Of a DNA stretch of 49,820 nucleotides, positions 15,639-23,536 are shown one piece after another. Location: the NCBI GenBank assembly GCA_030054035.1, contig JASGCS010000007.1:29370-79189 (forward strand). The letters run 5' to 3'. Under the pieces are notes generated by a model. It had not been told where the DNA came from. It saw nothing but the letters and a program-made list of their open reading frames with translations, and made no database searches. Every line of letters begins with the position of its first letter. Position 1 is the stretch's first letter. Source of the DNA: Candidatus Methylacidiphilales bacterium. GTDB taxonomy: Bacteria; Pseudomonadota; Gammaproteobacteria; JASGCS01. A program made the position numbers and the translations under genes.

Positions 15639-15989
15639 ATGACTGAAACAAATCTTAAAAGATATGTAGTTTATTTTATGATACCCTATGCTTCTATGCA
15701 AGAATGGGAAAAAACTGATGCAAAAACAAAGGAACTCGATGAGAAAAAAATGATGGAAGAGTGGCAGGCATGGTCAGAAGCACATGCAAATATGATCATC
15801 AAACACTACATAGCTGGCAAAACCAAACTTATCACACTTGGAAAAGTTACTGAACATAAAAATGATATAGGAGTGTATTCATATGTACAGGGCGAATCCC
15901 ATGACGCAATTGCAAAAGAATATACTAACCACCCTCATTTACAAATACCAGGTTCGACTATTGAGATTATGGAAGTAATGGATATGTAA
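15639..15989 (+). CDS. YCII/DGPF-like small protein
   Basis: The product has 116 residues and a strong ribosome-binding site (AAAGGAGG seven bases before ATG). Its pattern fits the YCII-like dimeric ferredoxin-like fold: an N-terminal strand R-Y-V-V-Y-F-M-I-P, a helix E-E-W-Q-A-W-S-E-A-H, a G-K-T-K-L-I-T-L-G strand, V-Y-S-Y-V-Q-G-E-S-H-D-A-I and a final H-P-H-L-Q-I-P-G-S-T-I-E-I-M-E-V strand, as in the DGPF group. Biochemical roles in the family are mostly unknown; some members look like chlorodienelactone-isomerase-like enzymes. It starts a five-gene run: the AAA+ gene begins 10 bp after its stop. A TATAAT at 15584-15589 may be its -10. Confidence 0.75.
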   Translation: MTETNLKRYVVYFMIPYASMQEWEKTDAKTKELDEKKMMEEWQAWSEAHANMIIKHYIAGKTKLITLGKVTEHKNDIGVYSYVQGESHDAIAKEYTNHPHLQIPGSTIEIMEVMDM

Positions 15990-15999
15990 CTAATGCAAT

Positions 16000-18513
16000 A
16001 TGGCAATAACATGTAATGTATGTAATAGTCCTAACCGCGACCTTGCAAGTTACTGTAAGCATTGTGGAGTAGAACTGCTTGAACCAAGCCCTAAGCCCAA
16101 ACACCTCGGCAGCAGTTTAGATGCAAGTTTAGATGTATTGGTAGGCTTAACCGAATTAAAAAAGAGCATTACTACCACCATTACCTTTGCTCGTAAAATG
16201 AAATCTAGTGGTAGGCAACTAGACCTTAAAATACTCACCACCATACTGATTGGTAGCACTGGCACAGGGAAGTCTATGATTGCAGACCTTCTCGCCAAAA
16301 CATATTTTAAGAATGGCATACTCAGTAAGCCAGACGCTAAGATTATTAATGCGGTTGATTTTGTGAACTTTGCAAAAGACTTGGCGATTAATTTGAATAA
16401 TGAAAAAGGTGGTATGGTGTTTATCGATGATGTGCATCGATTAGTTCCTGCAGATTATATCCCTGGTACTATTACCCCGATGGACAAGCTCTATGCCGAA
16501 ATGGATAAAAACAATGGAGATCCAATCATCGTGCTCGCTTCCCGTCCAGATGGTTTTAAAGAGTACCTAGAGACAAATCCAGAAGTCAAGAATCGCTTTA
16601 GTCAAATTTTTATATTACCTGATTTATCTGCTGAAGAAATGTGTGAAATAGCCATTAGGGAGTTTGAACATCAACGCTTCACGCTAGATGCAGATGCAAA
16701 AAATAAATTAAGTAATGTGTTTAGAACCTGTATCAAGAATAAGGATAGTGGTTTTGGTAATGGACATACCGTAAAAAAAATAGTTAAAGAAATTATTCAA
16801 GCCCATGTGCTCAATCCGCAGTATGTACATCTTCCTCAAGTCATTATGGCTGGAGATATTCATGGAGCGGTTTCAGATGAAAAAACCACGCAGCAAATTA
16901 TTGCTGAGCTTGAAGAGTTGATTGGCATGGAGGAGATCAAGGCCTATGTCAAAACTATGATAAGTCGCATTGAAATTGCCAAACAAGATGCCTTGCTTAC
17001 TGGCAAGACCTATAGTTTTGGTGAACATTTACTCTTTACCGGAAATCCTGGTACAGGAAAGACTAGCTTAGCGAGAAAACTTGGAGAGATATTTTATTCT
17101 ATTGGTTTGCTAAGTCGCGGGCATGTCATTGAAGTTGATAGAAGTAAGTTAGTCGGTGAATATCTCGGGTCTACACCAAAGCTTATTCAAAAATACTGCG
17201 ACGATGCAATGGGAGGTGTGCTATTTATTGATGAAGCATACACCCTAAAAAATAGTGATAATGATTCCTATGGCCAAGAAGCCATTGATACTTTATTAAA
17301 AAGAATGGAAGATGATCGAGGAAAGTTCATGGTCATTGCTGCTGGCTATAAAAAAGAAATGCAAAATTTTATTAATGCCAATCCCGGCCTGCAATCAAGA
17401 TTTAAGCTTGAAAATATGTTTGATTTGAAGGATTACACGCCCATTGAATTATTTAAAATATTTCAAAGATTTGTTCGCCTTGATCAGTATCAGATCGCCG
17501 GTGATGCGGAAGCTAAGTTACAAAAAACCATACAAGAGCTCTACGATAATCGTAGCAAACAATTTGCCAATGGTCGTGACATGCGCAATCTCTATGAACG
17601 GTGTTTGTCGCTGCGTGCAACTAGACTACAAAAGTCTCATGCACATGACCTAGTCCTAATCGCTGATGACATCCCTAGTTTCCAAGATGAAAATACTGTT
17701 ATGAGTCTAGATGATGCCATGAAAGCCTTACATGCTCTGGTGGGATTACAATCGGTAAAGTTAACCATTACAAAATTGATTGACTATTTTGAGGTTGAAA
17801 AAATTAGGATGACTTCGGGCGGTAAAAAAACCACGCTGAGTACCCATTTTATCTTTAAGGGAAACCCTGGAACTGGCAAAACTACTGTGGCGAGAATACT
17901 AGGCAGCATCGTGCAAGCCATGGGATTATTACCGAGTAGCAAAGTCATTGAGGCAAGTCGAAAGGATTTGGTCGGTAGCTATGTTGGGCAAACAGAAAAT
18001 ATCACCAACAAAAAAATAGATCAAGCCTTAGGTGGAATATTATTCATTGACGAAGCCTACACCCTGAGTAAGGGCGGTACTAATGACTATGGGATGAAAG
18101 CCATCGAAATTATCTTAGAGAGAATGGAAAACGAGCGAGGAAAGTTAATGGTCATTGCCGCAGGATATCACAATGAGATGGAGGGTTTTTTAGAGTCTAA
18201 TCCTGGACTTAGCTCTCGCTTTACCCACCATATTGAATTTGAAGATTACACCCCAGAAGAAATGCTTGAGATATTTAAGCAGATGGTGAAAGCAAAAGAC
18301 ATGGAGCTTGCCGAGCATACCGAAGGGCATGCACTTACCCTATTGACTAAACTATTTAATCAGCGAGATAAAAATTTTGCCAATGGTAGGACAGTACGAA
18401 ATCTATTTGAACGAGTCCTGCAAAATCAGGCGATGAGAATCGCGGCTAGACGCAGAGTACAACCAGATGTAAGCAAGATTATTAACACCATAGTCAAAAT
18501 TGATTTTGCATGA
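16000..18513 (+). CDS. Zinc-ribbon protein with three CbbX/SpoVK/EccA-type AAA+ ATPase domains
   Basis: The product has 837 residues. A zinc ribbon occupies residues 5-22 (Cys5, Cys8, Cys19, Cys22). Three AAA+ domains follow. AAA1: Walker A GSTGTGKS (85-92), Walker B F-I-D-D (141-144), putative Arg finger N-P-E-V-K-N-R-F. AAA2: Walker A GNPGTGKT (348-355), F-I-D-E-A-Y (409-414), N-P-G-L-Q-S-R-F. AAA3: Walker A GNPGTGKT (621-628), F-I-D-E (682-685), N-P-G-L-S-S-R-F. AAA2 and AAA3 are close to each other and to CbbX, SpoVK and the ESX protein EccA. AAA1 is diverged and replaces the catalytic Glu by Asp144. Relatives are ring-forming remodelling ATPases. The ATGA overlap with the FHA gene indicates coupling. 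No transmembrane segment is seen, so it should be cytosolic. The ribosome site before 16000 is weak. Confidence 0.9.
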   Translation: MAITCNVCNSPNRDLASYCKHCGVELLEPSPKPKHLGSSLDASLDVLVGLTELKKSITTTITFARKMKSSGRQLDLKILTTILIGSTGTGKSMIADLLAKTYFKNGILSKPDAKIINAVDFVNFAKDLAINLNNEKGGMVFIDDVHRLVPADYIPGTITPMDKLYAEMDKNNGDPIIVLASRPDGFKEYLETNPEVKNRFSQIFILPDLSAEEMCEIAIREFEHQRFTLDADAKNKLSNVFRTCIKNKDSGFGNGHTVKKIVKEIIQAHVLNPQYVHLPQVIMAGDIHGAVSDEKTTQQIIAELEELIGMEEIKAYVKTMISRIEIAKQDALLTGKTYSFGEHLLFTGNPGTGKTSLARKLGEIFYSIGLLSRGHVIEVDRSKLVGEYLGSTPKLIQKYCDDAMGGVLFIDEAYTLKNSDNDSYGQEAIDTLLKRMEDDRGKFMVIAAGYKKEMQNFINANPGLQSRFKLENMFDLKDYTPIELFKIFQRFVRLDQYQIAGDAEAKLQKTIQELYDNRSKQFANGRDMRNLYERCLSLRATRLQKSHAHDLVLIADDIPSFQDENTVMSLDDAMKALHALVGLQSVKLTITKLIDYFEVEKIRMTSGGKKTTLSTHFIFKGNPGTGKTTVARILGSIVQAMGLLPSSKVIEASRKDLVGSYVGQTENITNKKIDQALGGILFIDEAYTLSKGGTNDYGMKAIEIILERMENERGKLMVIAAGYHNEMEGFLESNPGLSSRFTHHIEFEDYTPEEMLEIFKQMVKAKDMELAEHTEGHALTLLTKLFNQRDKNFANGRTVRNLFERVLQNQAMRIAARRRVQPDVSKIINTIVKIDFA

Positions 18514-19031
18514 TTTGTATCTACTGTAAAAGTGAAATTGAAAATGATTGTTTTTATTGCGATCAATGTGGCAAGGAAATACTGATTTGTCCCTTATGTG
18601 GAAAGACCGGCAAAGGAAAAAAATGTATTAATGATGGGAACACACTAGTATCGGCGAAGCAAAATAATCCTAACGCTACTCCAATGAACACTTCAATGCG
18701 TACTTCAGTGCCGGTTTTACGACTGGTTAATACGACGCTAAACATTGATATAACAATTAGACCTGAAGAAATTATTGGTAGGTTGCATGGCAATTATAGC
18801 AAAATATTTTCTGCCTATCATCAAATCTCAGAACGACATGTGCAGTTTTTGTTTAATCCCAATCAGGGTTGGATGCTTCAGGATTTAGGCTCAACCAATG
18901 GTACGGCGCTTAATCACTTACCAGAGTGGCAAGGGGTGGCAAAGCTCAAGCCACAAAACCAAGTAGCGATACAATCCTACCGTTACTTGTTATTAGCGAA
19001 TATTGAATTGCAAATTATTATCAACCAGTAA
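18510..19031 (+). CDS. Double zinc-ribbon and FHA domain protein
   Basis: The product has 173 residues. The N-terminal 40 residues contain Cys3, Cys6, Cys14, Cys17, Cys20, Cys27, Cys30 and Cys39, enough for two zinc knuckles. A short linker leads to an FHA domain (about 70-172) with all hallmark residues: Gly90-Arg91, Ser107 and His110 in S-E-R-H, and G-S-T-N-G-T at 127-132. FHA domains bind phosphothreonine peptides, so this is the expected reader of the kinase encoded two genes downstream. The start ATG 18510 overlaps the AAA+ stop (ATGA). There is no membrane segment or signal peptide. Confidence 0.9.
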   Translation: MICIYCKSEIENDCFYCDQCGKEILICPLCGKTGKGKKCINDGNTLVSAKQNNPNATPMNTSMRTSVPVLRLVNTTLNIDITIRPEEIIGRLHGNYSKIFSAYHQISERHVQFLFNPNQGWMLQDLGSTNGTALNHLPEWQGVAKLKPQNQVAIQSYRYLLLANIELQIIINQ

Positions 19032-19072
19032 TCTGCTTTAATAACGATAGACTATAATATTAATTTATAGAT

Positions 19073-19864
19073 ATGAATAGAACCCGAACCACTAAGAATC
19101 AGCATTTACAACATGCTAAAACTGAATTGAACGAAAGTTCTACAGGGCGCCAATGTCATAATTGTGGTTGGAAGGTTTCGTCCACTGCCGATATTTGCGA
19201 AAACTGTGCAATCTGGCTACTGTTACATAAATGTAATTTTTGTTATACTGAATTTGAAGAGGGCACAAACTTTTGTTCTGAATGTGGTAATCCACCCCAA
19301 GGCATTCAATGTCCTACTTGTCACACCATAAGTCATTTTGATTTTTGTGCCAAATGCGCTACGGCACTGACAGCCCAAGCCCACCAAACATTGCTTGAGG
19401 TTAGTCGCAGCATCCAAAATCCACCTCTACCAATTGATAATGGTATTGCGCCTGCGCCAGTATCAATTTTAAATCAAGCTAAAAAATCACCTTCTTTTGT
19501 CTTAAAAGAAAAGTCTACCATTAATATTGCTCAGGGCGATCTGCAACCGAGTCTGGCTACTAAACCTGAAAGCATCCCTACACTAAAAGAAAAAGCAAAA
19601 GAAAAAGAGCAGCTTGCACTTACATTATTAGATGATACCCGAAGTAAAACCTTTGCCACCAACCAAGAGGCGCGAAGATTTTTTGGTGCTATTAAAGTTC
19701 TCTTACCTACTTTGGTGACGCATAGAAAACCTATTGGGTGGCTTTGTAATGCCTATAATTGTTTTCATCCTGAAGGTCCGCATGAATGTGAAGATCCCTC
19801 GCTCGGGGGAACTTGGCAGTACGAAATGGTCACTGATTCGGTTATTACAGAAAAAGATCTATGA
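19073..19864 (+). CDS. Protein with three zinc ribbons and a Cys/His C-terminal motif
   Basis: The product has 263 residues. Three CxxC-CxxC ribbons are visible: Cys28/31/42/45, Cys54/57/68/71 and Cys80/83/92/95. A low-complexity linker (about 100-180) follows. A conserved-looking C-terminal part contains W-L-C-N-A-Y-N-C-F-H-P-E-G-P-H-E-C, a possible fourth metal site. I do not recognise the C-terminal domain. Tandem ribbons are often protein-protein adaptors. The start is 41 bp after the FHA stop, with a TATAAT at 19053-19058 that could be an internal promoter, and the end overlaps the kinase start (ATGA). It probably acts with its neighbours, either as a scaffold or as a kinase substrate; this is inference. 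Confidence 0.75.
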   Translation: MNRTRTTKNQHLQHAKTELNESSTGRQCHNCGWKVSSTADICENCAIWLLLHKCNFCYTEFEEGTNFCSECGNPPQGIQCPTCHTISHFDFCAKCATALTAQAHQTLLEVSRSIQNPPLPIDNGIAPAPVSILNQAKKSPSFVLKEKSTINIAQGDLQPSLATKPESIPTLKEKAKEKEQLALTLLDDTRSKTFATNQEARRFFGAIKVLLPTLVTHRKPIGWLCNAYNCFHPEGPHECEDPSLGGTWQYEMVTDSVITEKDL

Positions 19865-22818
19865 GCACTCAAAGACCAACAGACGATCAGATTGTTGGAT
19901 CCGGTACTAGTAGCCACACCATTAGAAGTGATGATGCGGTGATATCATCTAGCGTAAGCGACGCAAATAACTTTCAATCATCTCTCTCCCATAGTGTTAT
20001 TCTTAATGGGAAAGAATTTGTTATTATTAAACAGCTGGCTCGTTCTGGAGAATCAGAAGTGTATCTCGTCACTCGCTTAGGAGGATACGCGGTGCTTAAG
20101 TACTATTATTCTAATTTTAAACCAAAAGATGAGATCCTCATAAAACTTAAAATGCTCAAACATCCCGACATCGTACTGCTCTATGATTACGGTTATTATC
20201 AGAGTCGATTTTATGAAATCTCAGAATACGCTCAGGGCGGAACACTTTTAGAGTATATGCCAGTTACTTCTCTTGACGCCATGAAACAAATTGTTGCGGA
20301 AATTATTGAAGCTTTATATTATTGTCATAGTAATGGAATCATACATCGCGATATTAAACCTGATAATATTTACTTTCGCACAAAAGCAAAAAAAGATTTG
20401 GCCATAGGTGATTTTGGTATTTCTTCACTAACCTTGCATTCCGATTCATTAATTCGCACTACCTTTGCCCGCACCAGTATCTATGCCGCCCCTGAACTAT
20501 TTACTAATATCCAAGGTAAAACCACTATTGATAAAAGCATTGACTATTACGCGTTAGGGATAACCGTATTGCATCTGTGGTTAGGTGAAAACCCATTTAA
20601 GCATGTTGATGAATTTGGAATTATGCGACTTAAAAGTGAAGGTAGAATTACTATCCCACCTAACCTAGATGCTGAAATAGCAAAACTAATCAAGGGATTA
20701 ATTACGGTGAATCCACTGGAGCGCTGGTCATATCAAGAAGTTAAACAGTGGCTGGTGGGAGTTGCAGTTCCAGTGCATTACCAAGACTTAATTTTTAATT
20801 ACAAGCCATATTCATTTGGCAGTGTGGATGGCGCGCAAATAATAGTTAAAAATCCCAAAGAACTTGCTCATTACCTAGAGAAATACCCTGAAAAAGGTGA
20901 AGGGCATCTTTACAGAAATACTATTGCCAAATGGGTTGAGCCAGTTGAATCAGGTTTGTTTAATGAGCTCATGGATGTGGTTGAGCGAGATTATCCACAA
21001 GATAAAAGAGCCGGATTAAAAAAAGCAACTTATATTCTTGACCCTGAAAAACATTACCAAGGCTTTGATGGGAGTGAATTAAAATCACAAGAAGAAATTG
21101 CCTTGCATTATGAGCGACATAGTGCGCATTATCAAAAAGAGTTAAGCAATCCTAATGCCTTATTTTATCTATTTCTTGAAGCTAGACATTACAAAGAAAA
21201 AGCCGATCAATACCGTGGTTACTTTACCAGTTATAATCCCGAACTTGCTTTGAATATGCTTATCCTCAATTTACAAGGTGCACATAGCTGTATTATTAAT
21301 GGGCAAGAGTTTTATCAGCCCGAAGAGCTTCTCTCTGTACCTGCCAGTACCAAGGCTAGTATTATTGAACAGCTCGCTAATCAAAATTCAAAACTATCGT
21401 TGTGGATGAGTAGGTTTCCAAAATTGCAACCAACCATTGACTTATGGCGGAAGCTTAAACGCTTTGATACTACTACCTTTGCCTATGCCTTTCAATTGGG
21501 ATTTGATCTTAACGGCAATCACTGTAAGGATAAATCTGAATTTTATCAGTATTTTAAACAAGATCTTAATTTTTTTATTTCTGCCCACCAAGCCCAACAA
21601 AACTTAGTTAACGCACACCATTGGTTGGCTAACTATTGTCAAGCATCGTTGCCACAGATTATCATTGACTACCTAAGCAATGAAACATATCAAGATCACT
21701 GTATTGCACCGCTCCTGCGATTTATTTGTGAGAGCGCCGATTCCACCGAAGCCTTGTATCAGAATATCAACAGAGTTTTAGCAAAATGTAATCACATTAT
21801 TATTAAAAAACAAGCGCTTGCTAATGAAGTAGTAACTCTGATCAAAGAGTCGCTTGAAAAAAACTGGAAAAAAGATTACCAAAGAGTTTCCCCTCGTTTT
21901 CTACAGATTTTTGACCGCTATATTACATTTGTAGAAGCTAATCTACCCGTTCATGCACCACTCTTTAACTTAATCACCACTCAAGTAAGTGACTTTATTG
22001 CGGCGAATATTCGTAAGGATGTTGAGGTTATAAAAACTGAAGAAACTTTTATTAAGACTTATTTCACCGAATTGCAAGCAATCATTACTCGGATAAAAAA
22101 AATCGCAATAGATTTTCCCTACCTCAGACGATTTAACCTTGAACAGATTTATTGTAAACAACAGAGCAAGGTAATTTCACAGAAAAATAACCAACTTAAA
22201 TTAAACAAAATTGAAAATCTTAAAGAAGAATATAAAACTATCTCTGTGCGTCGTTTAGAAATCCACCAATTAAAACAAGCCTCTGATAATAACAGTAGCA
22301 TTATACTTTTTAGTATGGTTAGTTTAGTTGCACTGGGGCTAATACTCCTAACCATATTTAAAACAGGCTTGCTTAATTTATTCTCTAGCAAATTACTCTC
22401 CTTTTCTGCGTTTGTAGTTGGCGCTATACTGGGGTGGCATTTAGAGAGAACACCATCACTAGTAAGAAAATTCGCCACTGCATTTTTTTGCGGGATTGCT
22501 TTAATTGGTATTGTGGAATCTTTCTTTGAGTACTATACATTAATTCCACTCCTTTCAACTATGGTTATACTATTTCTAATCGCAACGATGATTTTATTTG
22601 GAGGCTGGGCATTATTGCTCTATTCCAAGAATGCAAAGTCAGTGCAAACCGTTGTACTTGATAACGAAGAAAAGAAAGCCTTAAAACAGTCAACTGATAC
22701 CATTGAACAGCATTTCGCAGAGAAAGAAGCCTATGAGATCTTGCGTGAGACGATAAGAATTATGCTTTTAAATGATAAAGAATTTGAGCAAGAATTTCCC
22801 GCTAATACACCGCGCTAA
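19861..22818 (+). CDS. Membrane-anchored eukaryotic-like Ser/Thr protein kinase
   Basis: The product has 985 residues. A complete kinase domain spans about 47-305: a poorly conserved Gly loop (A-R-S-G-E-S-E-V-Y), Lys80 in A-V-L-K, the catalytic loop H-R-D-I-K-P-D-N (162-169), DFG (184-186), APE (210-212) and an activation segment rich in Thr and Ser. A long mainly helical region (310-790) follows and includes a Y-S-F-G / P-K-E-L-A-H-Y-L / Y-R-N-T-I-A-K-W motif and K/E-rich segments; I cannot name it. Near 810-930 there are four hydrophobic helices (such as M-V-S-L-V-A-L-G-L-I-L-L-T-I-F), then a charged tail. The kinase is therefore cytoplasmic and tethered to the inner membrane. It ends the operon and overlaps the convergent copB stop by 17 bp. 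Confidence 0.92.
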   Translation: MSTQRPTDDQIVGSGTSSHTIRSDDAVISSSVSDANNFQSSLSHSVILNGKEFVIIKQLARSGESEVYLVTRLGGYAVLKYYYSNFKPKDEILIKLKMLKHPDIVLLYDYGYYQSRFYEISEYAQGGTLLEYMPVTSLDAMKQIVAEIIEALYYCHSNGIIHRDIKPDNIYFRTKAKKDLAIGDFGISSLTLHSDSLIRTTFARTSIYAAPELFTNIQGKTTIDKSIDYYALGITVLHLWLGENPFKHVDEFGIMRLKSEGRITIPPNLDAEIAKLIKGLITVNPLERWSYQEVKQWLVGVAVPVHYQDLIFNYKPYSFGSVDGAQIIVKNPKELAHYLEKYPEKGEGHLYRNTIAKWVEPVESGLFNELMDVVERDYPQDKRAGLKKATYILDPEKHYQGFDGSELKSQEEIALHYERHSAHYQKELSNPNALFYLFLEARHYKEKADQYRGYFTSYNPELALNMLILNLQGAHSCIINGQEFYQPEELLSVPASTKASIIEQLANQNSKLSLWMSRFPKLQPTIDLWRKLKRFDTTTFAYAFQLGFDLNGNHCKDKSEFYQYFKQDLNFFISAHQAQQNLVNAHHWLANYCQASLPQIIIDYLSNETYQDHCIAPLLRFICESADSTEALYQNINRVLAKCNHIIIKKQALANEVVTLIKESLEKNWKKDYQRVSPRFLQIFDRYITFVEANLPVHAPLFNLITTQVSDFIAANIRKDVEVIKTEETFIKTYFTELQAIITRIKKIAIDFPYLRRFNLEQIYCKQQSKVISQKNNQLKLNKIENLKEEYKTISVRRLEIHQLKQASDNNSSIILFSMVSLVALGLILLTIFKTGLLNLFSSKLLSFSAFVVGAILGWHLERTPSLVRKFATAFFCGIALIGIVESFFEYYTLIPLLSTMVILFLIATMILFGGWALLLYSKNAKSVQTVVLDNEEKKALKQSTDTIEQHFAEKEAYEILRETIRIMLLNDKEFEQEFPANTPR

Positions 22819-23536
22819 TTCCAAAATGTATCGCGCTATCAAAGGTATTGAGTGGTGTGAATTGTTTTGTGCCACTAAAGAGCAGATAGACATTTAGATT
22901 TAGTGAGGTGGGGAAAACAAATGCTAGCTCACCTGAGGTCTCCAAAAGTGTTTTGAGCTTTAGTACTTCTAGTGAAACAGAAAGAAGCACAGATTCACTA
23001 ATGGAGATATCTTTGCTAAACTCCTGTCTAAAGCCAAGATAGTTGTCAGAGAGGTAGAGGGAAAAGTCTGCGTCTATTTTTCCAGGGGTAAGACCTGAGA
23101 ATTGAACCATCAAGGCAGGGTTAGCTTTGTTTTGATTGGTCGTTAATACCCCAAATTTAATATCCCAATGGCGGCCCAGGGGAGTACCATATGATAATTC
23201 ACTTAACGCTTCATTGGTAGCGCCTTGTGTGGAGTAACTAGCATCATGATAGAGGAGAAAATAATCAGTCTCCGTACCTGATTGAATTTCAAAACTAATG
23301 CTGAGATCATGAGGTTGTTTTAGATCTATTACAAATTGATCTAATGTAAATGAGGTGGTGGAAAATTGTGAAAATGAATGCTCAGTATGGGTCAGATGTT
23401 CATCAGGGGTAACTTCACTCCAAGTACTATCGGTATAACTTGATACAATAACAAACCAAGTGATGAGAAAGCCTAGTTGATAAACTTTTAATGTTTTAGA
23501 GATGGCTGCAGAATAGTTAACTTGATTAGGTGACAC
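22802..23536 (-). CDS. copB: CopB-like outer-membrane copper resistance protein
   Basis: The product has 244 residues. An N-terminal hydrophobic segment (Y-Q-L-G-F-L-I-T-W-F-V-I-V-S-S) acts as a signal peptide. The body matches the CopB layout: an early His-containing stretch, L-S-E-L-S-Y-G-T-P-L-G-R-H-W-D-I-K-F-G-V, then A-L-M-V-Q-F-S-G-L-T-P-G-K-I-D-A-D, L-G-F-R-Q-E and a final barrel strand I-H-F-G-I-S-A-V-Y. CopB proteins are outer-membrane barrels that work with the periplasmic oxidase CopA. The gene starts 11 bp before the copA stop, as expected for a copAB operon. It lacks the Met/His-rich N-terminal repeats of Pseudomonas CopB. Its 3' end overlaps the kinase gene on the other strand. 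Confidence 0.75.
   Translation of the reverse strand: MSPNQVNYSAAISKTLKVYQLGFLITWFVIVSSYTDSTWSEVTPDEHLTHTEHSFSQFSTTSFTLDQFVIDLKQPHDLSISFEIQSGTETDYFLLYHDASYSTQGATNEALSELSYGTPLGRHWDIKFGVLTTNQNKANPALMVQFSGLTPGKIDADFSLYLSDNYLGFRQEFSKDISISESVLLSVSLEVLKLKTLLETSGELAFVFPTSLNLNVYLLFSGTKQFTPLNTFDSAIHFGISAVY

Noticed and set aside
16000-22818. Type VI or ESX secretion locus
   Set aside because: The AAA+ domains resemble EccA and FHA/kinase genes occur near T6SS, but no secretion structural gene is adjacent.
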